Counted from the first letter of the stretch, positions 1-5,914 are shown. The stretch: 5,914 nt of DNA from Ferruginibacter sp. (GCA_030831725.1 JAURKN010000059.1:1-5914), one strand, 5' to 3'. Notes: a model not told the origin generated them from the sequence alone. Numbers and translations are program-made.

Positions 1-1
1 A

Positions 2-178
2 CAGAAGTTGGGAACATTTGATGCCAAAACATCAAGTTGGATCATGACTCCCGATCCTATCCGAAAATTGGGCGGTGCATTGTTCGGTGATTTCAGGTAT
101 GATACTGTTTTCGTTTACCACAATGGCGCACAATCTTATTATGCGGCAAGAGGATTCAGGGGATTGTTGAGGGTTTGA
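2..178 (+). CDS. C-terminal fragment of hypothetical protein, possible WG-repeat type
   Basis: The frame starting at base 2 is open for 58 codons and stops at TGA 176-178; the start lies off the left edge. The visible tail begins QKLGTFDAKTSSWIMTPDP and ends RGFRGLLRV. The order of a 'K-x-G-x-x-D' segment, a 'W-I-x-x-P' segment, then 'YDTVFVYHNG' and a final 'RGFRGLL' resembles the spacing of WG-type beta-hairpin repeats, which are common in secreted or cell-envelope proteins of Bacteroidota. This is pattern resemblance only: the repeat is degenerate and only about one and a half units are visible. No membrane segment, catalytic motif or secretion tail can be seen in this piece. The gene converges on the ABC-F gene with 17 bp between the two stop codons, so the two are not co-transcribed. 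That this is real coding sequence is likely; the family assignment is weak. Confidence 0.6.
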   Translation, partial: QKLGTFDAKTSSWIMTPDPIRKLGGALFGDFRYDTVFVYHNGAQSYYAARGFRGLLRV

Positions 179-193
179 CTTTACACCCTTAGC
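166..193 (+). terminator. Weak hairpin between convergent genes, possible terminator
   Basis: Bases 166-174 (GTTGAGGGT) can pair with 185-193 (ACCCTTAGC), giving a nine-pair stem with two G-U pairs and a 10-nt loop that contains the TGA of the left-hand gene. On the opposite strand the two G-U pairs become A-C mismatches, so the structure favours plus-strand transcripts. It lies where two genes converge, which suits termination. No U-tract follows on either strand, so it is not a canonical intrinsic terminator and may have formed by chance. Confidence 0.25.
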
Positions 194-195
194 GA

Positions 196-2127
196 TCAAT
201 TTCCTTCCAGTTCCATCAGTTTTTCAAAAACAACCTCATATTCTTTGTTCAAAGATTCGAGTTCTGCAGATGCTTTTTTGTAATCCGCTTCCGCTTCGAT
301 AAACTTCATCTTATCTCCATAAACCGCTGGGTCTGCCAACTTTGCTTCCAGCGTATTTTTTTGAGCGTTACACTTGGAAAGTTTTTCTTCCAGTTGTTTG
401 AACTGGTTTTTTAGTTTTTGAATTTCTTTTTTTGCTTCGTTAGACAGATTCGGAGCGGGTGGCGCTTTTTCTACTTTTGGCTCAGGCTTTATAACGACTG
501 TATTCTGCTTTTCAGCAGCCAATGCTTTTTCTCTGCGTTCTTTCCAATCTTCCCATTCCGCATAATTTCCTTTGAATTCACGAATTTTCTGCTCGTCAAT
601 TTCCCAGATTTTGTTGGCGATACGACTGATGAAATACCTATCGTGACTCACCAAAATCAAGCTGCCTTCATATTTGTTGAGTGCTTCAACCAGCAAATCC
701 ACCGAATGGATGTCGAGGTGGTTCGTAGGTTCATCCAGCATTAAGAAATTGGCTTTGCTCGCGATTACTTTCGCCAGTGCCACTCTTGCTTTTTCACCAC
801 CGCTCAGCACCTTGATTTTCTTTTCCACCGTATCTCCGCTGAACAAAAATGAGCCAAGCAAAGCCCTAAGTTCAAGGTCTGTTTTTCCGCTGCCCGCATC
901 CTTCATTTCTTCCAGAATATCGTTGGTGAGGTTTAAAGCTTCCAATTGATGCTGTGCGTAAAATGACTCTTTCACGTTGTGGCCCCATTCTCTCTCTCCG
1001 TCAAACGGCTCTGTACCGGCGATGATTCGGAGCATGGTGGATTTACCTTTTCCGTTCGCTCCAATCAATGCAATTTTATCGCCGCGCTCGATTTCTGCTC
1101 CTGTATTGTTTACAATTTCAATATCCTTGAATCTTTTCGATACATTTTTCAGGGTGCAAATTACTTTGCCGGGCTGACGCTCAACAGAGAAATTGATTCT
1201 GATGTTTGGTCTTTCAATCTCAACATCTTCAATGCGCTCCAATTTATCCAAACGCTTCACAATACTTTGTGCTTGTGCGGCTTTACTAGCTTTGGCCTTG
1301 AAGCGTTCCACAAATCTTTCCTGTTGTCTGATATAGTCCTGCTGATTTTCGTACGCTTTTTTCTGCATGTCTATTCTCACTTCTTTTTCTTTTTCGTAGT
1401 AGGAATAGTTGCCTGTATAGAAATTCAGTTGTTGTTGATAGAGTTCGACGATTTTATTGCACATCCTGTCCAGAAAGAATCTATCGTGAGAAACGATCAC
1501 TACAGCGCCTTGATAGTGTTGCAGATACTTTTCGAGCCATTCAATACTCGGAAGATCCAAGTGGTTGGTAGGTTCATCCAAGAGCAACACATCGGGATGC
1601 ATGAGGATCATTTTAGCCAAAAGAACCCGCATCCTCCAGCCTCCGCTGAAATTTTTATATGGCTTTTGCAGCTCTGCATTGGTGAAGCCAAGACCCTGTA
1701 ATATTTCTTCGGTTCTGTGATGAATGCTGTATCCGTCAAGCACATCCATTTCATGCAACAAATCGGCATAGTCATTTGCTAATTTCTCGTCGCCGGTCTT
1801 GGATAGTTCCTCGCCCATGATCTCCAACTCTTTTTCCAGCTGACGAACCCTTTCAAACGCACCCATTGCCACTTCAAGGATTGATTCTTCAGTATCAAAT
1901 CCGAGTAAATCCTGGTGCAAAAATCCTATGGTGGTTTCTCTCCCTTTTTCAACTGTGCCTTTGGATGGGGTGTATTGTCCGGTCAAGACCTTTAGCAAGG
2001 TCGATTTTCCTGTACCATTATAGCCGATCAGGCCGATCCTTTCATTGGGTTGAATATGCCATGTGGCATCTTCCACTATGGTGCGCGCACCAAATTCGAA
2101 TGTGACGTTTTGTAATCCTAATAACAT
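196..2127 (-). CDS. ABC-F family ATPase, YheS/ABCF3-like (ribosome-associated)
   Basis: A 643-residue soluble protein with two ABC ATPase domains and no membrane segments, as expected for ABC-F proteins, which act on the ribosome (E site) in translation rather than in transport. Domain 1 has Walker A GYNGTGKST (35-43), signature FSGGWRMR (160-167), Walker B VLLLDEPTNHLD (180-191) and H-loop His214. Domain 2 has Walker A GANGKGKST (356-364), signature LSGGEKAR (441-448), Walker B with DEPTNHLD (465-472) and H-loop His495. Both sites keep the catalytic Glu, so both look active. A charged arm insertion spans about 92-132, the helical interdomain linker about 236-320, and a Lys/Glu-rich coiled coil about 562-642 after a Pro-rich spacer. 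The FSGGWRMR signature, the linker, the C-terminal coiled coil and the length match E. coli YheS and eukaryotic ABCF proteins better than EttA. ATG at 2125-2127 is chosen because the first beta strand starts at once and a promoter box sits 7 bases upstream. Nothing nearby suggests antibiotic resistance. Confidence 0.95.
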   Translation of the reverse strand: MLLGLQNVTFEFGARTIVEDATWHIQPNERIGLIGYNGTGKSTLLKVLTGQYTPSKGTVEKGRETTIGFLHQDLLGFDTEESILEVAMGAFERVRQLEKELEIMGEELSKTGDEKLANDYADLLHEMDVLDGYSIHHRTEEILQGLGFTNAELQKPYKNFSGGWRMRVLLAKMILMHPDVLLLDEPTNHLDLPSIEWLEKYLQHYQGAVVIVSHDRFFLDRMCNKIVELYQQQLNFYTGNYSYYEKEKEVRIDMQKKAYENQQDYIRQQERFVERFKAKASKAAQAQSIVKRLDKLERIEDVEIERPNIRINFSVERQPGKVICTLKNVSKRFKDIEIVNNTGAEIERGDKIALIGANGKGKSTMLRIIAGTEPFDGEREWGHNVKESFYAQHQLEALNLTNDILEEMKDAGSGKTDLELRALLGSFLFSGDTVEKKIKVLSGGEKARVALAKVIASKANFLMLDEPTNHLDIHSVDLLVEALNKYEGSLILVSHDRYFISRIANKIWEIDEQKIREFKGNYAEWEDWKERREKALAAEKQNTVVIKPEPKVEKAPPAPNLSNEAKKEIQKLKNQFKQLEEKLSKCNAQKNTLEAKLADPAVYGDKMKFIEAEADYKKASAELESLNKEYEVVFEKLMELEGN

Positions 2128-2134
2128 GATGCCG

Positions 2135-2168
2135 CAAATTTAGCTGAAATGGCCTTCTGTTCCTACAA
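2135..2168 (-). promoter_or_regulatory. Predicted Bacteroidota promoter of the ABC-F gene
   Basis: On the minus strand TAAATTTG (2142 down to 2135) fits the Bacteroidota -7 consensus TAnnTTTG exactly. A TTG (2168 down to 2166, within a TTTG) lies 23 bases upstream of it, near the upper end of the usual -33 to -7 spacing. Only 7 bases separate the box from the ATG, so transcription should start within a few bases of the start codon, giving a leaderless or nearly leaderless mRNA. The match is seen directly; the transcription start is inferred. Confidence 0.6.
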
Positions 2169-2227
2169 ATTATCGATTTGAGATAAAACCAAATCAGCTG
2201 AAAAAGGATGGCTTAGGGGATACCTAT

Positions 2228-2243
2228 ATTGAACTTTTTCAAT
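2228..2243. promoter_or_regulatory. Perfect inverted repeat ATTGAA-CTTT-TTCAAT, possible operator
   Basis: Two perfect 6-bp arms with a 4-bp spacer lie 22 bp upstream of the TACCTTTG box of the DUF3347-receptor operon, about where the -33 region would fall. Position and symmetry suit a site for a dimeric regulator. No good -33 TTG is present at normal spacing, which would suit a promoter that needs an activator. A 6-bp palindrome of this kind is expected by chance fairly often in 165 bp, so the call is tentative. Confidence 0.25.
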
Positions 2244-2265
2244 GAAAAGGCGTTAGAGTTTGACA

Positions 2266-2273
2266 TACCTTTG
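2266..2273 (+). promoter_or_regulatory. Predicted -7 promoter box of the DUF3347-receptor operon
   Basis: TACCTTTG matches the Bacteroidota -7 consensus TAnnTTTG. Transcription would start around 2277-2280, giving a leader of about 15 bases before ATG 2293. A clear -33 TTG at normal spacing is missing; the nearest TTG upstream (2229-2231) is 34 bases away. This points to a weak or activator-dependent promoter. Confidence 0.5.
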
Positions 2274-2281
2274 CGCCATAA

Positions 2282-2296
2282 ATGAGAATGATATGA
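2282..2296 (+). other. Five-codon leader mini-ORF (MRMI-stop) overlapping the DUF3347 start
   Basis: ATG AGA ATG ATA TGA runs from 2282 to 2296, and its stop overlaps the ATG of the next gene as ATGA (2293-2296). The predicted transcription start lies only a few bases upstream of 2282, so this ATG could be translated in a leaderless manner and feed ribosomes to the main start. No peptide function is suggested, and such short frames often arise by chance. Confidence 0.25.
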
Positions 2297-2910
2297 ACAA
2301 AAAAATATTGCTGATTGCGCTTGTTTCGACTGTCGTTTTGGGGATAGTCTATTTTTTCAAGTCGCCGCAGAAATCTGAAGTCGAAGAAAAACAGAAGCCT
2401 ATTGAACTCAATAAGCATTCTGAAGCTTTCAATGCAACAGTAGGTCAAGTGGTTCAAACTTACCTCAACCTGAAAGACGCTTTTGTGGATTCGGACACCC
2501 AAAAAATAAAATCAAATGCGCAGGAATTGATTGAAGCGATACGTTCCATAGACACGTCCGAGTTAAAAAAAGACAGCTCATTGGTATATGAAACCGTGAA
2601 CATGACCCTTATGGACCTGATGAGTAATGCAAATTCGTTGTTGCAACAAACCGACATCACTGAAATGAGAAGAGATTTCAGCAGTCTTACCACAGTCATG
2701 TATCCATCATTCTTTAATACCATCGGTTACGAAGGTCCTAGCTTGTACCTACAGGAATGTCCTATGGCATTCAATGATACCGAAGCCGCCAATTGGATTA
2801 GCAACAACAGAGAGATCGTAAATCCATACCTTGGAAAAAATCATCCCAAGTACAAAGCGGGAATGTTGCACTGCGGCGAACTAAAAGACTCGATCACATC
2901 GAAACATTGA
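2293..2910 (+). CDS. DUF3347 domain periplasmic protein, membrane-anchored
   Basis: A 205-residue protein. Residues 4-22 are a hydrophobic helix after MNKK, acting as a signal anchor or signal peptide; there is no lipobox Cys. The helical part (about 44-135) starts with the DUF3347-like FNATVGQVVQTYLNLKDAFV and is followed by the conserved end: CPMAF (156-160), NW (167-168), NPYLG (177-181) and MLHCG (191-195). Cys156, Met158, Met191, His193 and Cys194 are plausible metal ligands, with His184 in an HPKY loop as a further candidate. DUF3347 has no proven function but occurs alone or at the end of heavy-metal (Cus-type) efflux adaptor proteins, so copper or other soft-metal binding is inferred. 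A frame extension back to a TTG at 2260 is rejected because it would place the promoter box inside the gene and remove the N-terminal signal. The receptor gene starts one base after its stop, so the two are very probably co-transcribed and translationally coupled. Confidence 0.85.
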   Translation: MNKKILLIALVSTVVLGIVYFFKSPQKSEVEEKQKPIELNKHSEAFNATVGQVVQTYLNLKDAFVDSDTQKIKSNAQELIEAIRSIDTSELKKDSSLVYETVNMTLMDLMSNANSLLQQTDITEMRRDFSSLTTVMYPSFFNTIGYEGPSLYLQECPMAFNDTEAANWISNNREIVNPYLGKNHPKYKAGMLHCGELKDSITSKH

Positions 2911-2911
2911 T

Positions 2912-5296
2912 ATGAACAAACAATTGTACCGGTTTTTAATTTCTTTTTTCTGTTGCCTTTTTTGTTTTTTATCAGGCTCTTATTCGCAAAAAAATACCAC
3001 ACGACATACCATCAGTGGATATGTGCGTGATTTGAAAACCGGTGAGAATCTCAATGGTGCAACCATCAGCGTAAAAGGAAATCTGAAAGGGTTGACCACA
3101 AACGCCTATGGCTTTTTTTCCCTTACTCTTGCAGAAAATCGATACGAATTAAACTGCAGTTTTATAGGCTATCAAACGCAAACCATCAATCTGGATTTGC
3201 GTAATGATACTGTTCTGAATGTGTCATTGGCTCCTGCCACGGCATTGTCACAGGAAGTAATTGTTTCATCCAAAAAGAGAGAGGTCAATGTGAAATCCGC
3301 GCAAATGGGAAAATCGAGTTTGCCGATAGAAAAAATCAAATCCATCCCTGCTTTTTTGGGAGAAGTGGATTTGCTGAAAGTGGTACAACTCTTACCAGGT
3401 GTGAGAAATGCAGGAGAAGGAACTTCGGGTATTTATGTCAGAGGCGGTGGGCCGGATCAGAATCTGATTTTGCTTGATGATGCCGTGGTTTATAACTCCG
3501 GACATCTGTTCGGCTTTTTTTCGGTGTTCAATTCCGATGCCATTAAAAATGTCACTTTGATCAAAGGGGGGATGCCGGCTCAATACGGAGGACGACTATC
3601 CAGCGTGCTGGATATTTCCATGAAGGAGGGCAACAACAAAGAGATGCAAGTGGATGGTGGAATAGGACTCATCGCATCACGCATTTCTATTCAAGGTCCG
3701 ATACAAAAAGAAAAATCATCTTTCATCTTGTCTGCCAGACGAACCTATATCGATGTGTTGACCAAGCCGTTCATACCTGACTCTAGCTCATTTGCCGGAT
3801 CAGGATATTATTTTTACGATGTCAACGCAAAGGCGAACTACAGATTCAACGATAAAGACCGTTTGTACATCAGTGGTTACTTCGGGAGAGATGTTTTTGA
3901 TTTCGTGAGCAGTCAACAAAGTTTGGATGTGAAAATCCCCTGGGGAAATGCAACAGGTACCATCAGATGGAACCATGTATTCAACAAGCAAATGTTTGCC
4001 AACACCACTGCAGTTTACAACGATTACAATTTTTCATTCGAGGCGCTACAGAATAATTTCAATGTAAAACTCGCATCCGGAATAAGGGATATCAGCATCA
4101 AACACGATTTGGAATATTATCCATCATCCAACCATAAACTCAAGTTTGGAGCCACCTATATTTTTCACAAATTCACTCCTTCGGTCGTAAGCGGAAGGCA
4201 GGACTCCGTAGTTTTCAAACCGTTAAATGCCCAGTTGAAATACGCCAGGGAAGGTGCGGCTTATGTGCAGGATGATTGGGAAATTACGCCTAAAGTCCAG
4301 TTGAATGCCGGATTGAGATATAGCTTTTTTCAACAGGTAGGACCGAATAAAATATATACAACCGACGATGATGGAAACAGAACCGACAGCGTGGTGTTCC
4401 GCAAAGGTCAGTCCGTAAAATATTACGGCGGATTTGAACCCAGAGCTACAGTTCGATTCACGTTAAATGAGCAAAGTTCCATCAAGGCATCCGTCACGCG
4501 AAACTTGCAATACATACATTTGGTGTCAAATTCAGGAACCACATTGCCAACGGATGTTTGGGTTCCAAGCACCTACAAAGTGAAGCCCCAAATCAGTTGG
4601 CTCTACGCCGCCGGTTATTTCAAGAATTTCAAAAGCAACATGTATGAGGCTTCAGTGGAAGTGTACTACAAAAGCATGAAAAATCAGATTGAATACGAAG
4701 AAGGGTATACGCCGAATACGCTGGATGATACCGAAAATTCTTTTGTATTTGGTGACGGGTGGAGTTATGGTTCGGAATGGCTGATCAATAAAACCAAAGG
4801 CAGGTTGACAGGTTGGGTGGGGTATACACTAAGCTGGACTTGGAGGAAGTTTAAAGACTTGAATTTTGGAGAGAAATTTCCGGCGAAGTACGACAGAAGG
4901 CACGACTTGAGTGTGGTTGCGATGTATGAGTTGAATAAGAAATGGAAATTCGGAGCGACTTTTATCTATGGTACGGGAAATGCGGTCACACTTCCTCAGC
5001 GTTTTTATTTTGTGGGAGATGTGTTGACGCAAGAGTACAGCAGAATCAATCAATACCGCTTGCCATCTTACCACAGAATGGATGTTTCAGCCACATATCG
5101 TTCGCCTAAAAATGATACTAGAAAATGGAAGTCGGAATGGGTTTTCAGTATTTTCAATGTGTACAGCAGACAGAATCCGTTTTTTATTTATTATGCCCAG
5201 GAAGGAAATGTGCTGCAAGGAAATCTGAAGATTCAGGCCAAGCAAGTTTCGATTTTTCCCATCTTGCCTTCTGTAACTTGGAATTTTAAATTCTGA
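2912..5296 (+). CDS. TonB-dependent outer-membrane receptor with CarboxypepD-reg-like domain
   Basis: A 794-residue protein for energised uptake across the outer membrane. Residues 1-25 form a signal peptide with a likely cut after SGSYS. Residues 33-107 are a carboxypeptidase-regulatory-like beta-sandwich (ISGYVRDLKTGENLNGATIS, then GFFSLTL and IGYQ). A TonB-box-like SQEVIVSS follows (113-120). The plug spans about 135-240, with VVQLLPGV, IYVRGGGPDQNLILLDD (174-190) and GGMPAQYGGRLSSVLDI. The beta barrel occupies about 245-794, with the family-typical YDRRHDL (660-666) and YGTGN (686-690), and ends in the aromatic NFKF, a normal outer-membrane assembly signal. The length suits the non-SusC class of Bacteroidota receptors, and no susD gene follows, so glycan uptake through a SusCD pair is unlikely. 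The substrate cannot be read from the sequence. Coupling to the DUF3347 gene hints at a metal or metal chelate, but the barrel shows no obvious Met/His/Cys cluster. The gene is intact. Confidence 0.93.
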   Translation: MNKQLYRFLISFFCCLFCFLSGSYSQKNTTRHTISGYVRDLKTGENLNGATISVKGNLKGLTTNAYGFFSLTLAENRYELNCSFIGYQTQTINLDLRNDTVLNVSLAPATALSQEVIVSSKKREVNVKSAQMGKSSLPIEKIKSIPAFLGEVDLLKVVQLLPGVRNAGEGTSGIYVRGGGPDQNLILLDDAVVYNSGHLFGFFSVFNSDAIKNVTLIKGGMPAQYGGRLSSVLDISMKEGNNKEMQVDGGIGLIASRISIQGPIQKEKSSFILSARRTYIDVLTKPFIPDSSSFAGSGYYFYDVNAKANYRFNDKDRLYISGYFGRDVFDFVSSQQSLDVKIPWGNATGTIRWNHVFNKQMFANTTAVYNDYNFSFEALQNNFNVKLASGIRDISIKHDLEYYPSSNHKLKFGATYIFHKFTPSVVSGRQDSVVFKPLNAQLKYAREGAAYVQDDWEITPKVQLNAGLRYSFFQQVGPNKIYTTDDDGNRTDSVVFRKGQSVKYYGGFEPRATVRFTLNEQSSIKASVTRNLQYIHLVSNSGTTLPTDVWVPSTYKVKPQISWLYAAGYFKNFKSNMYEASVEVYYKSMKNQIEYEEGYTPNTLDDTENSFVFGDGWSYGSEWLINKTKGRLTGWVGYTLSWTWRKFKDLNFGEKFPAKYDRRHDLSVVAMYELNKKWKFGATFIYGTGNAVTLPQRFYFVGDVLTQEYSRINQYRLPSYHRMDVSATYRSPKNDTRKWKSEWVFSIFNVYSRQNPFFIYYAQEGNVLQGNLKIQAKQVSIFPILPSVTWNFKF

Positions 5297-5314
5297 TCTT
5301 ATTTTTTAATCAGA
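5292..5314. terminator. Short symmetric hairpin at the convergent gene ends, possible two-way terminator
   Basis: TCTGAT (5292-5297) pairs perfectly with ATCAGA (5309-5314) around an 11-nt T-rich loop; AAA (5288-5290) and TTT (5316-5318) can extend the stem past one mismatch. It spans both stop codons of two genes that end 2 bp apart, so it is the only visible candidate for ending both transcripts. The stem is short and AT-rich, and neither side has a strong U-tract. Confidence 0.3.
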
Positions 5315-5805
5315 CTTTGGTATACATTGACAACCGTCGGTATTATGATGCCAAAAATCAATACTGGGATAAACCAAAAACCCAGTGAAGATTTCTTTAC
5401 GACTGCGCCTTGCACTTCTTTGTATACGATGTAAGAAAAAATGACTGGTATAAAAAACTGCAAATAACGTATTAGCTTAAGCGCTTTTTTGTATTGCCAT
5501 TCCGCATTCTCCGTAGTGATCTCCCTTAGATAATTGAATTTATTTGGAAACAGGGAGAGTACGTTCAAAAATATGACCATCAAACTCACCAAGACGGGAA
5601 CAAAAAACAAGGTTGATTTGTGTCCAAATCCATCTGGCATCCCATTCATTCCATAACGAACCGGAATATCATCTGGTAGTGATTGATAATGATAAAAAAC
5701 AAAAAACCACATGGATACCGTCAAAAAATAGGAGCCGTATAAATATAGGTAATCAATCAGGTCTTTTTTGACCTTGATAATGGGTCTTGGTTCTGACGAT
5801 TTCAT
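5299..5805 (-). CDS. DUF1648 domain integral membrane protein
   Basis: A 168-residue inner-membrane protein with four predicted helices at about 19-40, 65-85, 112-129 and 141-162. The loop after helix 1 carries the DUF1648 pattern: LPDDIP (43-48), then G55, PDG (57-59), G61 and K63. DUF1648 is found in SdpI-type proteins; Bacillus subtilis SdpI adds further helices and is an immunity and signalling protein, but this shorter protein lacks the SdpI extension and no toxin gene is visible, so that role should not be assumed. The usual His of the 'IPxHF' part is Arg50 here. ATG at 5803-5805 is supported by a TAATG overlap with the stop of the upstream gene, which implies coupled translation and a promoter outside the window. 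The 3' end faces the receptor gene at 2 bp. Function is unknown. Confidence 0.8.
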   Translation of the reverse strand: MKSSEPRPIIKVKKDLIDYLYLYGSYFLTVSMWFFVFYHYQSLPDDIPVRYGMNGMPDGFGHKSTLFFVPVLVSLMVIFLNVLSLFPNKFNYLREITTENAEWQYKKALKLIRYLQFFIPVIFSYIVYKEVQGAVVKKSSLGFWFIPVLIFGIIIPTVVNVYQSLIKK

Positions 5806-5914
5806 TAAGGTTTCTGGGATTTTCGTACGATCCTGATGGTGCCGCTTTTTTCAAGGTCTGATGTGATTCTGATCTCGTATCGGTTCGGTCCGTCTGTGAC
5901 AACCATAAGTGCCG
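5805..5914 (-). CDS. C-terminal fragment of an unidentified protein
   Basis: On the minus strand one frame is open from the right edge to a TAA at 5805-5807. It covers 35 complete codons, ending in a tail with RYEIRITSDLEKSG and then TIRIVRKSQKP. The alternating hydrophobic and polar pattern suggests two beta strands joined by a turn and a basic C-terminus. The TAA overlaps the ATG of the DUF1648 gene by one base (TAATG), which is the main support for this frame; a second minus frame is also open here, so the call is not certain. No family can be recognised and the start lies outside the window. Confidence 0.6.
   Translation of the reverse strand, partial: ALMVVTDGPNRYEIRITSDLEKSGTIRIVRKSQKP

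Noticed and set aside
979..1701. A 240-codon open frame on the plus strand inside the ABC-F gene
   Set aside because: It lies fully antisense to a gene with complete and conserved ABC motifs. Its translation is Phe/Leu/Ile-rich without any domain pattern, as expected for the complement of Lys/Glu-rich coding sequence.
2166..2180. Inverted repeat CAAAT-TATCG-ATTTG overlapping the -33 region of the ABC-F promoter
   Set aside because: Five-base AT-rich arms are too short to distinguish from chance, and the ABC-F gene is likely constitutive.
2142..2203. Direct repeat AGCTGAAA at 2142-2149 and 2196-2203 in the divergent promoter region
   Set aside because: Only eight bases, imperfect flanks and no fixed phase with either promoter; likely chance.
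2260..2292. Extension of the DUF3347 gene upstream to a TTG start
   Set aside because: It would place the TACCTTTG promoter box inside the gene and add charged residues ahead of a good MNKK-hydrophobic signal. ATG at 2293 is far better.
2239..2723. Minus-strand open frames overlapping the start and middle of the DUF3347 gene
   Set aside because: They are shadows of a recognisable gene, have no domain features and no promoter box of their own.
3392..3991. Short minus-strand open frames inside the receptor gene
   Set aside because: They are antisense to conserved plug and barrel sequence; no independent support for coding.
2912..5296. Reading the receptor as SusC of a polysaccharide-utilisation locus
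   Set aside because: The length (794 residues) is short for SusC, no susD follows and no glycoside hydrolase or sensor is nearby.
5299..5805. Reading the DUF1648 protein as an SdpI toxin-immunity protein
   Set aside because: It lacks the extra SdpI helices and no candidate toxin gene is visible; DUF1648 alone does not show immunity function.

Overview
The window reads as chromosomal DNA of a member of the Bacteroidota, probably a free-living Chitinophagia- or Saprospiria-like lineage; the exact group cannot be fixed from the sequence. The indicators are a TonB-dependent receptor with an N-terminal carboxypeptidase-regulatory-like domain, a DUF3347 protein, start regions without Shine-Dalgarno sequences, and two TAnnTTTG boxes of the Bacteroidota -7 promoter type. 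No tRNA, rRNA, CRISPR array, insertion sequence or phage gene was seen. Coding density is very high: the longest non-coding stretch is the 165-bp divergent region at 2128-2292.

Layout. Bases 2-178 (+) are the last 58 codons of a gene that enters from the left, possibly a WG-repeat-type protein. It converges with a complete ABC-F ATPase gene (196-2127, minus) of the YheS/ABCF3-like type, a soluble ribosome-associated factor with two intact nucleotide-binding domains. The divergent region 2128-2292 carries a promoter box for each direction. To the right on the plus strand are two tightly coupled genes: a membrane-anchored periplasmic DUF3347 protein (2293-2910) and, after a single base, a 794-residue outer-membrane TonB-dependent receptor (2912-5296). 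The receptor ends 2 bp from a convergent gene for a four-helix DUF1648 membrane protein (5299-5805, minus). That gene's ATG overlaps the TAA of an upstream gene that enters from the right edge (5805-5914, minus).

How the genes may work together. The ABC-F gene looks like a stand-alone translation factor. The DUF3347-receptor pair is the most interesting unit: a periplasmic protein with a conserved Cys/Met/His motif set is coupled to an outer-membrane transporter of unknown substrate with no SusD partner. Since DUF3347 occurs elsewhere attached to heavy-metal efflux adaptors, metal or metal-chelate handling is a reasonable hypothesis, but it is inference. The DUF1648 gene and its upstream neighbour form a second coupled unit of unknown role. 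Overall the window is mostly ordinary Bacteroidota chromosome, and no clear undescribed system is visible beyond that gene pair and its leader.
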